Assembly (NCBI GenBank): GCA_015232405.1
Contig: JADFZS010000018.1
Span: 1 to 53,198 of the forward strand
DNA: 53,198 nt
Direction of reading: 5' to 3'
DNA from: Magnetococcales bacterium
GTDB taxonomy: Bacteria > Pseudomonadota > Magnetococcia > Magnetococcales > JADFYX01
Shown: one piece after another, positions 27,767-38,800 of the stretch
Position numbering within the stretch: position 1 is the stretch's first letter
Layout of the letters: each line of letters opens with the position of its first letter
Position numbers and translations under genes: made by a program
The notes under the pieces: model-generated
The model's database searches: none
Seen by the model: the letters and a program-made list of their open reading frames with translations, nothing else
What the model was told of the DNA's origin: nothing

Positions 27767-29539
27767 CTAAACCATTGAAATTATGGTCTGCATCAACTCA
27801 TCTGCTACACCAACCATCTTACTGGAAGCCTGGAAGGACCGTTGAAAACGAATCAAATCTGTCAACTCTTCCTCAAGGGAAACACCAGATATTGATTCCT
27901 GCAAATCGCTGATAAAATCTTGTGCTGACTGTTGTGCCAGCAGGCTTTCGCCATCTTGACGAATCATGGAACCCAACTCACCAACCATCTGTGCATAATG
28001 GCCAATGAGGGTGGTCCTTTCGTCTCTTAATTCAAATTCAGAAGAGCGCAGAGCACCTAGAGCCAGTGCTCCACTGCTGCTGCCATCATCAAAAGTTACT
28101 GTTATGGGAATATCGGAATCGTAAACATTCATCCTACCGATACCCAATAATTTCGGATCTGCCAGTAAATCGGCACTAACTGCCATATCAGCAGAACCTG
28201 ATCCGCCAAATATTGCCCCTACTCCCAAAGCTGCCAAAACGTTGCTAGAATCAGAAGCTACACCGTAAACACCATCATCAGGAGCCTCAATTTCCAGATA
28301 CCTTTTTGCCCCTTCCGTAACAATAGATGCATTTACCGCGCCAGAATTGTTGATTGCATCTTTAATTTGCCGAATTGACATGTTTGGGCTGATCGTAACT
28401 GTGGATACAGTGTTTAAATTATCTGTGTCTGGCCCTGAGGCAAAAATTATGGTCCCCTCAACAACCCGACTCAAATCAACCGGAGAGTCTTTATAATCAC
28501 TACTATCTATATCTGTTTCCAGATCACCAATAGCTGTATCAATGTCACTACCTAGTTCAAAGACACCGGTTTGGCTGGTAAACATCTGCTGGTTGACTGA
28601 TTGGGTATGAACCTTGTTGACCTGAAAGCGAATCTCATCGGCGATACCCTCAAGACGAGTAATATAACCGTTTTCACCATGGAGGATTTCATCACGAATC
28701 TCCAACAGACCTTTTAGGTTGCCACCTTGAATTTTGCCGGTAGTACCAAACTCACGTCCACCAATCTCAATTCCCATAAAACCATTTTCATCAACAGCGG
28801 CACTTCTAGTCAACTCAGCAGAAAATACCGGGTCAACAAGCAATTCTTGCCCCTGAGAGGTAACAATTTGCACACCATCTTCAGGTAACTCAAAAGTACG
28901 GATTTCAATAATTTTGCCCAACTCCATTATCATCTGCCGTCTTTGATCTTTAAGATCGAGAGCTGGATGGTTGGCATCACTGGAGACGATGGCATTGTTG
29001 ATCTGTTGTAAAGCTTGCAAACGAACATTGATATCATCAACTACCATGCTAATCTCTTGATCAACTGGCATTGCCAACTCAGAGAGTGACTTGTCCATTT
29101 CTGATATATAACTAGCAAGAGAGTCGGCCTCTGCTACCAGTTCAGCACGTCCCACAGCATTGGTTGGGTTATCTGCAAGCTTGTCACCAGCAGCGTAGAA
29201 AGCTTCTAAACGTTGGGATAGTCCATCACCATCCAAATCGTTAAATACATCCTCAATCATCACCAAAAAGCGATCGCGAGTCTCCAGACGACCAACCTCA
29301 GCCACCCCAAGTTCCTCACGACGTTGGATCAATTGGTCATACTGACGGGTAATTTCTGAAATACGAACACCATTGCCAACAGGGCTACTCTTATCACCAG
29401 GGTTTGATTCCAAATGCACAACCTGACGGGAATACCCTGGTGTGTTCACATTTGAAATGTTATGCGAAATAGTCTGGAGGTTTCCTTGAGAAACAAATAG
29501 TCCCTGTTTTGAAACATTCAGAAGGCTTGTAAGTCCCAT
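27767..29539 (-). CDS. flgK: Flagellar hook-associated protein FlgK (HAP1)
   Basis: FlgK is the first junction protein on the hook. The 590-aa product has the conserved N-terminus 'LLNVSKQGLFVSQGNLQTISHNISNVNTPGYSRQ' in outline (rod/hook ANTPGYxR-type motif 'SNVNTPGYSRQ') and the C-terminal 'EELTDLIRFQRSFQASSKMV' followed by 'DELMQTIISM'. It is the first gene of the flagellar series and has a sigma-54-type promoter about 75 bp upstream, as expected for a middle-class flagellar gene. Confidence 0.97.
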   Translation of the reverse strand: MGLTSLLNVSKQGLFVSQGNLQTISHNISNVNTPGYSRQVVHLESNPGDKSSPVGNGVRISEITRQYDQLIQRREELGVAEVGRLETRDRFLVMIEDVFNDLDGDGLSQRLEAFYAAGDKLADNPTNAVGRAELVAEADSLASYISEMDKSLSELAMPVDQEISMVVDDINVRLQALQQINNAIVSSDANHPALDLKDQRRQMIMELGKIIEIRTFELPEDGVQIVTSQGQELLVDPVFSAELTRSAAVDENGFMGIEIGGREFGTTGKIQGGNLKGLLEIRDEILHGENGYITRLEGIADEIRFQVNKVHTQSVNQQMFTSQTGVFELGSDIDTAIGDLETDIDSSDYKDSPVDLSRVVEGTIIFASGPDTDNLNTVSTVTISPNMSIRQIKDAINNSGAVNASIVTEGAKRYLEIEAPDDGVYGVASDSSNVLAALGVGAIFGGSGSADMAVSADLLADPKLLGIGRMNVYDSDIPITVTFDDGSSSGALALGALRSSEFELRDERTTLIGHYAQMVGELGSMIRQDGESLLAQQSAQDFISDLQESISGVSLEEELTDLIRFQRSFQASSKMVGVADELMQTIISMV

Positions 29540-29614
29540 CGCCCAGTATCTCCAAGATTGCGGTTAAAAATTCTTAAAAATTTCGGTATTAACTGTACCG
29601 TCGCAAGTCAATAA

Positions 29615-29630
29615 TGCAGAGGCTGTGCCA
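29615..29630 (-). promoter_or_regulatory. Sigma-54 (RpoN) -24/-12 promoter of flgK
   Basis: Read on the minus strand the site is TGGCACAGCCTCTGCA: a perfect -24 element TGGCAC, a 5-bp spacer, and a -12 element CTGCA that differs from TTGCA in one base. The GG and GC are 10 bp apart, as required. It ends about 75 bp before the flgK start codon. RpoN-driven flgK is common in polar flagellates. Confidence 0.75.
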
Positions 29631-29975
29631 AGGAAAATTTAAACACGGTCAAAAGGGGAAGGATTATCGGTTTTAAACTTTATATTTTCTATATATTCAA
29701 TGCTTTATAAGTATGGCATTTTTTCATTAATTTTGGTAAAATCCGACTGTTTTTACTAAAAAACAGCCTGTTTTCGCCCTATTTATCCCCCCATCACCAG
29801 GCAAAAAACACCCCTAAAAAGGCAAAAGGGAAAATGTTACCCACCAACTCATCAAATTTGCTTTGTGAATAAGTTTGCAGCTTTTCAGTACCCTTTATCA
29901 CTATGCAAGAATAAGGACAATCTAGCTTTTCTAAACCTAAACATGTTATCCTTGGGGACAGTTTTACCTTATTTA

Positions 29976-29991
29976 TAAGAGCGCGCTCTTA
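29976..29991. promoter_or_regulatory. 16-bp perfect palindrome upstream of suhB (possible operator)
   Basis: TAAGAGCGCGCTCTTA is a perfect palindrome 40 bp before the suhB start, in an otherwise AT-rich region. A possible -10 box TATAAG overlaps its left end, so a bound repressor could block transcription. No regulator is identified. Confidence 0.4.
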
Positions 29992-30030
29992 CTTCTATTC
30001 TTATCTTTATATAGTCAGCCGGATCTTTTA

Positions 30031-30852
30031 ATGAACCTATCCCCACAAATGCACATTGCAGTACGCACTGCCAGATCGGTAGCAAAACGTCTTACCGACC
30101 GTTTTGAGAACCGCCATGAACTGGCCACCCGGAAAAAAGGTCTCAACGATCTGGTTTCAGATGCTGACACAGAGACTGAGGCGGAAATTATCAAACAGTT
30201 AAAGGGGGCATATCCCGGATATAAGGTGATGGCAGAGGAGAGTGGCGGCTCTCTACCACGCGAAGGATTCTGCTGGATTATAGACCCTATTGATGGCACA
30301 ACCAACTTTCTCCATGGTATTCCACACTTTTGCATATCCATTGCCTTGGCTGAAAATGGCAAAATAGTAGGTGGATTGGTTTTTGATCCCATGCGCAATG
30401 AGATGTTTGTAGGGGATGCCGGTCGGGGGGCCTATTTAAATGACTATCGAATTCGCATCGGTAAAAGTCAGAGTTTAGCGGAATCTGTAGTTGCCACAGG
30501 ATTTCCCACCAAACAGATGGATTTTGCTGACACATACATTGCAACTTTTGGTAGTATATTAAAAGAGTGCCGTGGTATACGAAGACAGGGAAGTGCTGCC
30601 CTGGATCTCGCTTATGTCGCTTCAGGCCGCTATGATGGCTTTTGGGAATCTGGACTCTCCCGTTGGGATATTGCAGCAGGAATTATAATTGTCTCGGAAG
30701 CTGGAGGGTACATATCAGATTTTAAAGGAGGCAAAGGCTACCTGAATAGTGGGGATATAATTGCGGCTAGCCCCAAAATCCATACTCTTTTACTAGATAA
30801 AATCTATCCTCAAGACAAAAGGAAGGATAAGATAAAGCTTAAGCAAAAGTAA
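30031..30852 (+). CDS. suhB: Inositol-1-monophosphatase family protein (SuhB-like)
   Basis: This is a Mg-dependent phosphatase of the IMPase family; in enteric bacteria SuhB also works in transcription antitermination of rRNA operons. The 273-aa product has all three metal-site motifs: 'VMAEESGG' (about 65-72), 'DPIDGTTNF' (from residue 85) and 'WDIAAG' (Trp212-Asp213). The loop 'RRQGSAALDLAYVASGRYDGFWE' is also typical. The C-terminus ends in a Lys-rich tail. It stands alone on the plus strand opposite flgK, with a palindrome in its promoter region. Whether it acts on inositol phosphate or as an rRNA factor cannot be told from sequence. Confidence 0.9.
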   Translation: MNLSPQMHIAVRTARSVAKRLTDRFENRHELATRKKGLNDLVSDADTETEAEIIKQLKGAYPGYKVMAEESGGSLPREGFCWIIDPIDGTTNFLHGIPHFCISIALAENGKIVGGLVFDPMRNEMFVGDAGRGAYLNDYRIRIGKSQSLAESVVATGFPTKQMDFADTYIATFGSILKECRGIRRQGSAALDLAYVASGRYDGFWESGLSRWDIAAGIIIVSEAGGYISDFKGGKGYLNSGDIIAASPKIHTLLLDKIYPQDKRKDKIKLKQK

Positions 30853-30876
30853 GATTGACCGACTTTTATATATATA

Positions 30877-30905
30877 AAGTAGCATCTCCTACATAGAAGT
30901 AGCAT
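30877..30905 (+). promoter_or_regulatory. Direct repeat AAGTAGCAT spaced by two helical turns
   Basis: AAGTAGCAT occurs at 30877-30885 and again at 30897-30905, 20 bp apart start to start, ending 15 bp before the next start codon. The spacing puts both on one face of the DNA. A regulator site is possible, but nothing else supports it. Confidence 0.25.
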
Positions 30906-30920
30906 ACAGGATATATCTCT

Positions 30921-32420
30921 ATGAGGCATGTATATCACCTATCTGGCTGGGTTATAATGGCGGTTGGCGTTTTAGCCACCATAGTCGCTGCTGCCCTATC
31001 TATTTTCCCCAGTGTGTCACAGGGGTTAAATTTCAATGATGTTATTATTTCCGGCATTATAACTGCAATTTTGGGTGGTATCCTGGCCCGTCTTAGCATT
31101 CCGCAACGTAATGAGATAACCGCAGCAAAACCTGATTTGTCCCAATTCAAGGCAAAGGGTATCCCTTTTGCTGCTGCAACCGTGGCAGTTGCTGCCACTA
31201 TATGGCCACTGTTGGTTGCCCAAAACCAGGCACTGCAACTAAATACCGAACATGTTCATAAACCCAGAGCAGTTGTCGATGGTGAAACCGTAGGTCAGAT
31301 TACGGCTAAAAAACACTCAGCCAACATTCAAAAGCTGCTAAATGAGCTTAGCCTGAAACTGGAGAAGAACCGATCCAAGGCCGACAAACAAAATGCTCTC
31401 AGACTTGCGCCACAAAAAAAGGCGGCTAAAGATATCAGGAAAATTCAACAAAGAGGTGTCCCCAAAGTTAGAAATAATAAGAGGGTTGCCAAAAAAACTG
31501 ATACAAAGAGAGATATCAACGATCCCCAAACCCAACTGGCCTATAACAGTCAATCAAAAACTCCTGGCATAGATCCCCCAGAAGAGTCACAACAACAACC
31601 GGACCCAGAAACTCCTCCTCCAGAGCTTGAACCGGAACCTGAACCGGGGCCAGAACCTGAACCAGATCCTGTTCCCGGACCAATAGCCGACAATGAAGAT
31701 AGCCCAGAGCCTCCTTCTGAATATGAGGTGGTTCCAGACCCTACAACCACTATCAGCAATACAGCCATATTCACTAATCCCAAAATAGAAGATGAGGTTG
31801 TTGCAAAAATTCAAGAAGCTCTTGAAACCAGCAAAATCACCCAGGCAGAAAATGATCTTGTTGTTATTGTAAATGAAAAACAGGTCACCACAGGTAACAG
31901 TAGCCTCGCAATAGCATCAGCTAAACACAATTATGCCTCTGCCCTTGCTATCAAGGGAGATCTTGCCCAGGCAAGCAAACTTCTTGAGGAGTCCATAAAA
32001 ATCAAAAAGATCCATCTACCTGAGAGTGACCCCTCCCTTGGCAACAGCTACCAAAATCTGGCATCTGTCTACAAATTACAGGGCAAATACCCCCAAGCCA
32101 TATCATTACAGAATGATGCCATAAGCAACCAGATCACCAATTTGGGAGAAAATGATCCACGTGTTGCTATTAGTTATAACGATTTAGCCCGACTATATGA
32201 ACGTTCCAACTCTTTCGTTGAAGCAAAATATTATTTTGAGCGCTCTTTGAGCATTCTTTTAAATAGCCCTACTCCCAACAACCCATATGTCTCGGTTGCT
32301 CGCTCAAATTACGCCTCTCTTTTAAAAAAGTTAAACCTAACTGATGCTTCCGAAAAGCAGTTAGAGCTTTTGAGAATATTGCATAACGGCATGCAAAGTG
32401 TTGATGTAGCACAACAATAA
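30921..32420 (+). CDS. Membrane-anchored TPR protein with Pro/Glu-rich linker
   Basis: The 499-aa protein has three layers. Residues 1-100 hold three hydrophobic segments ('GWVIMAVGVLATIVAAAL', 'IISGIITAILGGILA', 'AAATVAVAATIWPLLVA'). Residues ~140-210 are Lys/Arg-rich, and ~215-265 form an acidic Pro-Glu-Pro linker ('PELEPEPEPGPEPEPDP'). The C-terminal ~200 residues are tetratricopeptide repeats of the kinesin-light-chain type ('NYASALAIKGDLAQASKLL', 'SYQNLASVYKLQGKYPQAI', 'SYNDLARLYERSNSFVEAK'). TPRs bind partner proteins. The function is unknown. It lies between suhB and the giant repeat protein on the same strand, and its stop codon is inside a palindromic repeat. Confidence 0.8.
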   Translation: MRHVYHLSGWVIMAVGVLATIVAAALSIFPSVSQGLNFNDVIISGIITAILGGILARLSIPQRNEITAAKPDLSQFKAKGIPFAAATVAVAATIWPLLVAQNQALQLNTEHVHKPRAVVDGETVGQITAKKHSANIQKLLNELSLKLEKNRSKADKQNALRLAPQKKAAKDIRKIQQRGVPKVRNNKRVAKKTDTKRDINDPQTQLAYNSQSKTPGIDPPEESQQQPDPETPPPELEPEPEPGPEPEPDPVPGPIADNEDSPEPPSEYEVVPDPTTTISNTAIFTNPKIEDEVVAKIQEALETSKITQAENDLVVIVNEKQVTTGNSSLAIASAKHNYASALAIKGDLAQASKLLEESIKIKKIHLPESDPSLGNSYQNLASVYKLQGKYPQAISLQNDAISNQITNLGENDPRVAISYNDLARLYERSNSFVEAKYYFERSLSILLNSPTPNNPYVSVARSNYASLLKKLNLTDASEKQLELLRILHNGMQSVDVAQQ

Positions 32421-32468
32421 ACCTAGATTCGGCAGTTGTGCGTGCCCACAACTGCCGAATCTAGGTTT
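32419..32468. repeat. Palindromic repeat, short copy
   Basis: Perfect 22-bp arms (32419-32440 and 32447-32468; the left arm begins AAACCTAGATTCGGCAG) close on a 6-nt loop CGTGCC. The arms and the GTGCGTGCC core match the outer part of the element at 6005-6172. Both copies begin on the stop codon of the preceding plus-strand gene. It may terminate or stabilise the TPR transcript. Confidence 0.75.
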
Positions 32469-32833
32469 AAGCATGAATTTTGCGTAAATAAAAAGCTCAT
32501 AAACAGGTTTAGAAAATTCGCTCTTAATGTGAATCAGGATTCAAGATTAAACCATGAATAGCCGAAAGGGTATCTATGGGCTTTGTATGCTGTAGATTGC
32601 ACGCTGTATTATTGCATACTTAAAAGAACAAAAAATTGCTTAGGAAACCGGATGTTACATTAGTATACACAGAATGACATATGTCACTGTTTGTTATAAA
32701 TTTTGTGTTGTTATTTAAGGCTTTACGTGTATACTTACCCTGTTAATGTGGCTTGAAGAGACTTTTTTGCAAAATAGGCAAGGGTAGCTTTTTTACGTAA
32801 AATCTTTTTACATGTCCTTTTGGAGTCTATTAA
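32469..32833 (+). promoter_or_regulatory. Upstream region of the giant repeat protein, with a GAAA-loop hairpin and a predicted promoter
   Basis: A 12-bp stem with two mismatches and a GAAA tetraloop lies at 32552-32579. GTATGC (32585-32590) and GCATAC (32614-32619) form a second inverted pair just after it. A sigma-70-like promoter can be read at TTGTTA (32708-32713) with TATACT (32730-32735) after 16 bp, leaving a ~95-nt leader that ends in GGAG 8 nt before the TTG start. If that promoter is right, the hairpins lie upstream of the transcript and would be DNA-level or readthrough structures. Confidence 0.4.
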
Positions 32834-35800
32834 TTGTTAAAGCTGGGTGCAAAAAAATTAAAAGATACATGGTTGCTGGCCTGTTTTATGTTGGCAGCCC
32901 TGTTTTACCCATTGGCTGCTGTTGCTGGTCCCGATGCGGTGACTCTCACCTCACCCACAGGAACCCTTTCTGAATCTTCAACCCCAACCACAGTTGCTTT
33001 CTCTTGGGAAGCCTCTACCGGCAGTACCTACTATAAGGTTCTGGTGACCAATGCTTCCAACAACAAAAAACTGTTCCGCCTCTGGTACACAGCTTCCGAT
33101 GCTGGTTGTAGCAGCGGTTCAGGAACCTGTTCAGTCACACCCTCCACAACATTTGATGTGGGTTCCTACTCTTGGAGCATCACCCCTTATGGTGATACTG
33201 GACTTGGCACAGAGACATCGGGATCATTCGATGTAGAAAACGCTGCCGACACTACAGTTGGTGAACCTTCTGGAACAATAGAAAGCACCACTCCAACCTA
33301 TCAGTGGAACGCAACCTCAGCTGCCACCTATTATCAACTAAGAGTAACCGATAGCAGCGGCTCAGATATCCATAAAAAGTGGTACACAGCAGCCGACTCT
33401 TCATGTAGCAGTGGTTCGGGAACCTGTTCTGTTACCCCTAGTCTTATATTAACCTCAGGTAGTTATGTCTGGTATATCAAGCCGTGGACAACATCGGCTG
33501 GTACAGAGTCCGGCGGCATCGCCTTTGAGGTTGAATCAGTAACTGATAACAACCCAGGAACACCAACACCAACCACACCTTCGGGGACCATAACCGATAC
33601 AACCCCAACATATAGCTGGGCAGCTACTGATAATAGTACCCACTATACCTTGGTGGTTTCAAACGGCTCTGCAAATGTTATAAATCAACAGTATAGTGTC
33701 GCTTCACTAGGTTGTGGTGTTGGCACTGGAACCTGTTCCGTCACCCCAGCAAGCACCCTGACAAATGGAACCAGTTACTCTTGGACTGTACTGGCTTATA
33801 ACAGTAATGATGATTTAACCGGAGTTACATCTGGAGCTGTCACATTTAGTGTTGATACCTCCAGCCTAACACCTGGAACTCCATCACCTTCATCCCCGTC
33901 TGGGACCATAACAACGATTAATCCTGCTTATAAGTGGACAGCGACTGCTAACAGTACCCACTACACCTTGGTGGTAAATGACGGCTCTTCAAATATAATC
34001 AACCAACAATATACCACCAGTGATCTGGGCTGTTCTGTGGGTTCTGGCACATGTACAATTACCCCATCAGCCTCTTTAACAGAAGGTTCCAGCTATACCT
34101 GGACTCTGCTTGCTTATAACAGTAGTGACAACATAACAGGAACCACATCAAGTGCGGTGAGTTTTAATGTTGATTCTTCATCCGCCACCACAGGAGATTT
34201 AAGCCCTGCGGGTACAATTAGCACATCAACAATACCAACTACTTTGACATTTGAATGGCCAGCTGTTGCTGACTCCACCTACTACAAGGTTAAGATCAAA
34301 TATAATACCGCTCCGTATAAAAACATTCTCAATGTATGGTATACGGCTAGTGATGCAGGGTGTAGTAGCGGTAGTGGTATGTGCTCTGTCGTACCATCAA
34401 CCACCTTTACCGCAGATTATTATTCATGGTCAGTAGCACCCTATGGCAGCACTGGTATCGGCACTACTTCAGAAGAGACATTTGTTATTGAAGATGAGTC
34501 AACAGCGACTACCACTGGAACTCCAAATGGAACCATTACAGAGTCCACTCCAACTTTTAAATGGAGCTCTACATCTGGGGCGGTCTATTACCAACTACGG
34601 ATCATTAATAATGTAGGTTCAGATATTCACAAAAAGTGGTATACCGCAGCGACTGTGAATTGTAGTGGTAGTGAAGCTTCCTGTAGTTACAAACCTGACC
34701 TTATTTTTACCGACAGTAGTTACAGTTGGTTTATAACACCTTGGACCACCTCTTCAGGAGGAGAGTCCAGCGCTATTACATTTACCGTTGATACACAGGT
34801 TAGTATACCGGGAACACCAACACCAATATCACCTATTGATGCAACTTCCGATACAACACCAACCTATTCATGGGGTGCTACTTCAAGTAGTACCCACTAT
34901 ACATTAAAAGTTACTGGAAGCAGTGGCACTATCATAAACCAACTGTATAGTAACAGCGAGCTGGGCTGTGAAGTGGGGTCTGGTACATGTTCCATTACAC
35001 CAGATGAAACCCTCTCTCTTGGATCATCATATTCCTGGACAATACAACCATATAACAATACAGAATCCCTCAGTGGGTCAGTATCGGATACAGCTACTTT
35101 CAGTGTGGCACTAAACACACCAGCAACACCATCACCCCTAACGCCGTTGGGTAATATCACTGACAAGACACCACCATATATCTGGCAAGCGTCTGAATAT
35201 AGTACAGATTACATATTGGTGGTAAAAGATAGCAATGGCAATGCTGTTATAAATCAATCGTATAGCACAGATGAATTGGGCTGTGAAGTAGGCTCAGGAA
35301 CCTGTACCATCACCCCAGATGTGGAACTTAGCAATGGTGAAAGCTACTCCTGGACCCTATTGCCATTTAATAGTGATGGCTCGGTTACTGGTACTGTTTC
35401 CAATGATGCAAACTTCAGTGTGCAAATTACACCGGGAACACCAACACCAAGCTCTCCATCCGGCTCTACCGACACACTAACCCCGACATTTATCTGGGCT
35501 GCTACCCAAAACAGCACTGATTACACTTTGGTGGTGACAGATGGTAGTTCAACTATCATCAACCAAACATATAATATTAGCGAATTAGGGTGTTTGGAAG
35601 GCTCAGGAACCTGCTCAATCAACCCATCGGTGATCCTAACCGATGGTAAAAGCTACTCCTGGACCCTACTTGCATCTAACAGTGATGGACCTGTTGTTGG
35701 AACCACATCGGATAGCGTGGACTTTGATGTAGCTTTGGTTTTAAACACCCCAGGAACCCCAACACCAATATCTCCTGTTGGTACTGCTAGTACCACAACC

Positions 35801-38800
35801 CCTACATATGGTTGGTTGGCAACAGAATATAGCACTCACTACACCCTTTTGGTAACAGATAGCTCATCTAACGTAATAATAAACCAACAGTATGGGGTTA
35901 GTGCACTGGGCTGTGCGGTGGGATCAGGAACCTGCTTTATCCAGCCTGCTACCACACTAACTGTAGGAGAGACCTACACCTGGACACTTGAACCATATAA
36001 CAGTGAAACCTCAACTGCTGGCACTACATCTGGCGCTGTTGGGTTTACAGTTACCCTCAACACTCCAGACACCCCTGTTCCACTATCACCCATAGGTACA
36101 ACATCCCTCACAACTCCAAGCTACAGTTGGACAGCTTCAACACACAGCACCCACTACACATTGGTTGTGACCGACAGCCTTGCTGCAACGGTGCATACCC
36201 AACAATATAGTGTTAGCGAGCTGGGTTGTAGTGTGGGTGTAGGCACATGTTCAGTAACACCTGCCATTACATTAACAGATGCAGAGACCTACTCGTGGAC
36301 ACTGCTACCTTATAACAGCACCGATAATTTAACGGGAATTATCTCAACTGCTGTTAGTTTTACAGTTGATGTTGCTGATACAACCCCGGAAACTCCAATA
36401 CCGTTATCTCCAATTGGCGATATCTCAGACACAACACCAACTTTCACTTGGGGAGCAACGGCCAATAGTACCCACTACACTTTGGCGATAAACAGTGCAG
36501 ATGGAGGTAATATCAGTCAACAATACACTGTTGCAGAGTTGGGATGTACTGTAGGAGCTGGAACATGTTCGGCAACCTTAACTGCAGCTCTTACCGATAA
36601 TACCGACTATACCTGGACAGTTACTCCTTATAACTCAACCACTGATGTGACCGGAACCACCTCTAATACCGCAAGCTTTAGGATTGGAGCAAATGTACCC
36701 GGCACACCGACATTGATATCACCATCTATAACAACCACAACCATAAACCCAGAATATAGTTGGGCAGGTACAGATAATAGTACCCACTTTGTCCTAACGG
36801 TATCTAACAGTTCAGGAACTCTTCATACCCAACAATACAGTGTAGATGACCTCGGCTGTTCCGTAGGTTCAGGAACCTGTGCCATTAGACCAAATACAGA
36901 TTTAACTGATGGTTTGACCTATACCTGGAAAGTCACACCCTATAACAGCGTGGATAAAATAACAGGGACCGACTCATCAATTGTTAGCTTTACCGTGGCC
37001 CTGTCAGACAATGTACCAGGAACACCAATACCATCCCTGCCAAGTGGGACTACATCATCTACAACACCTACTTATAGCTGGGCAGCAACACAGAACAGTA
37101 CAGACTACACCATAACACTCACAGGTAGTTCAGGTACTCTTTTCAGTGATACATACAATGTTACCCAGCTTGGCTGTTCTGTGGGATCGGGAACCTGCTC
37201 TATAACACCAAATGAGACATTAATCGATGGTGAGAGCTACACTTGGACGCTACTGGCCTATAACAGTACCGATGCCCTTTCGGGAACCATATCATCAGCA
37301 ACTAGTTTTACTGTTGAAATAACCGACACAACACCGGCTACACCAACCCTGATTTCCCCTTCAGGCACTATAAAAACCTTAAATCCGACATATAGTTGGA
37401 ACGCTTCGACATATAGCACCCACTACACAGTGTTGGTAAAAATCGGTTCAGGAACAGTAATCAGTAGAACCTATAGTACCGATGAGTTGGGCTGTTCTGT
37501 GGGATCGGGAACCTGCTCTGTTACACCATCAGATTCGCTTTCGGACCTGCAACAGTATAACTGGACGGTTGTACCTTATAACAGTACCGATAATTTAACT
37601 GGAACTTCACCTGATAGCTTGGATATTAACACCTTCATGGAGGTGATTTTGACCTCCCCAGAAGGTAGCGCAGTTACAGATACCACCCCAACCTATCAAT
37701 GGGAAGCTATTAGCAACGCAGAACTATATAAACTTAATGTTACCAATGCTAGCGGTACAGTGCTTGTGGATCTTTCATACACGCCAGCAGAGGCAGACTG
37801 TAGTGATGGCACAGGTATCTGCTCTGTCACCCCAACTACTGATATAGGAATTGGTGAAATTAACTGGTCGATTACCGTTGACCCAGAAGGCAACTTTGGC
37901 TCAGGTACATTTACTACTATTCTTAGTATCCTGGATCCACCTGCTATAGTTGAACCAAACAGTACTGTTGAGTCTACAACAGTATCACCAACATTTATCT
38001 GGACAGCAGTTGAAGGTGCAACAGACTATTTTGTTACCATTGTCGACTCTACTGGTACAACTGTTATTTCAGGCAGCATGACAGCCAGCCAGGCCAACTG
38101 TGCCTCAGGTACTGGTACTTGTGACATAACCCCACAAGTGACCTTTCCAACTGGAGAGGGTACATGGTCGGTTATGGCATCAGACTCTGTAAATAACAGA
38201 GTTAGCTCAACCACAACAACAACATTTACCATATCTGAAGATGCCTTTGATGCTGGAGGGGCAACACCCATATCTCCAAACGGTACTGAGCTAACCAGCG
38301 CACCTACATTTACATGGACCTCAGCAGAAGATGCCACCGATTATAAGATCGTTATCATAGATTCCAGCGGTACAGAAGTTAGCAACTATACCACCAGTGC
38401 GGCAACTGCCGGATGTGATGATGGAAGGGCATTCTGCTCCTTGAATTTTGTCAGTTTAGACGATGGTGATTACAGTTGGACAGTACAAGCATACAGCAGT
38501 GTTAGTGGTAATTTTGCCGATGTATCATCATCTCTATCATTTACCATAGCCGATGCAAGTCCACCTGAAGATGGTGATTTTGCTATCTCTCCAGAGGGTA
38601 TCATCTACACAACAAACCCATCATTTATCTGGACAGCAATAGCCAACTCCTCTAACTATCGGCTTAAGCTATTTAAAAACAACAAAACAACCAGTGCCTT
38701 ATACAGAAAGAACTATACCCCTAGTGAAGCAGGTTGTGATATTTCATCCACCTGTACCGTGATACCAAACGTCACCTTGACAACTGGTACTTATGTCTGG

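Larger units (their letters stand above)
29540..30030. other. Divergent regulatory gap between flgK and suhB
   Basis: This 491-bp stretch holds the flgK sigma-54 site (29615-29630) and, near suhB, a 16-bp perfect palindrome (29976-29991). In the middle, around 29749-29768, CTGTTTTT faces AAAAACAG and can form an A/T-rich hairpin. The rest is AT-rich without an open frame of interest. Enhancer sites for a sigma-54 activator would be expected here, but I cannot identify them. Confidence 0.5.

Noticed and set aside
32541..32600. GEMM-I c-di-GMP riboswitch called outright
   Set aside because: Only the first hairpin is similar; the conserved 'ACGCAAAGC' segment after it and the second helix are not found. 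Kept only as a question in the findings.
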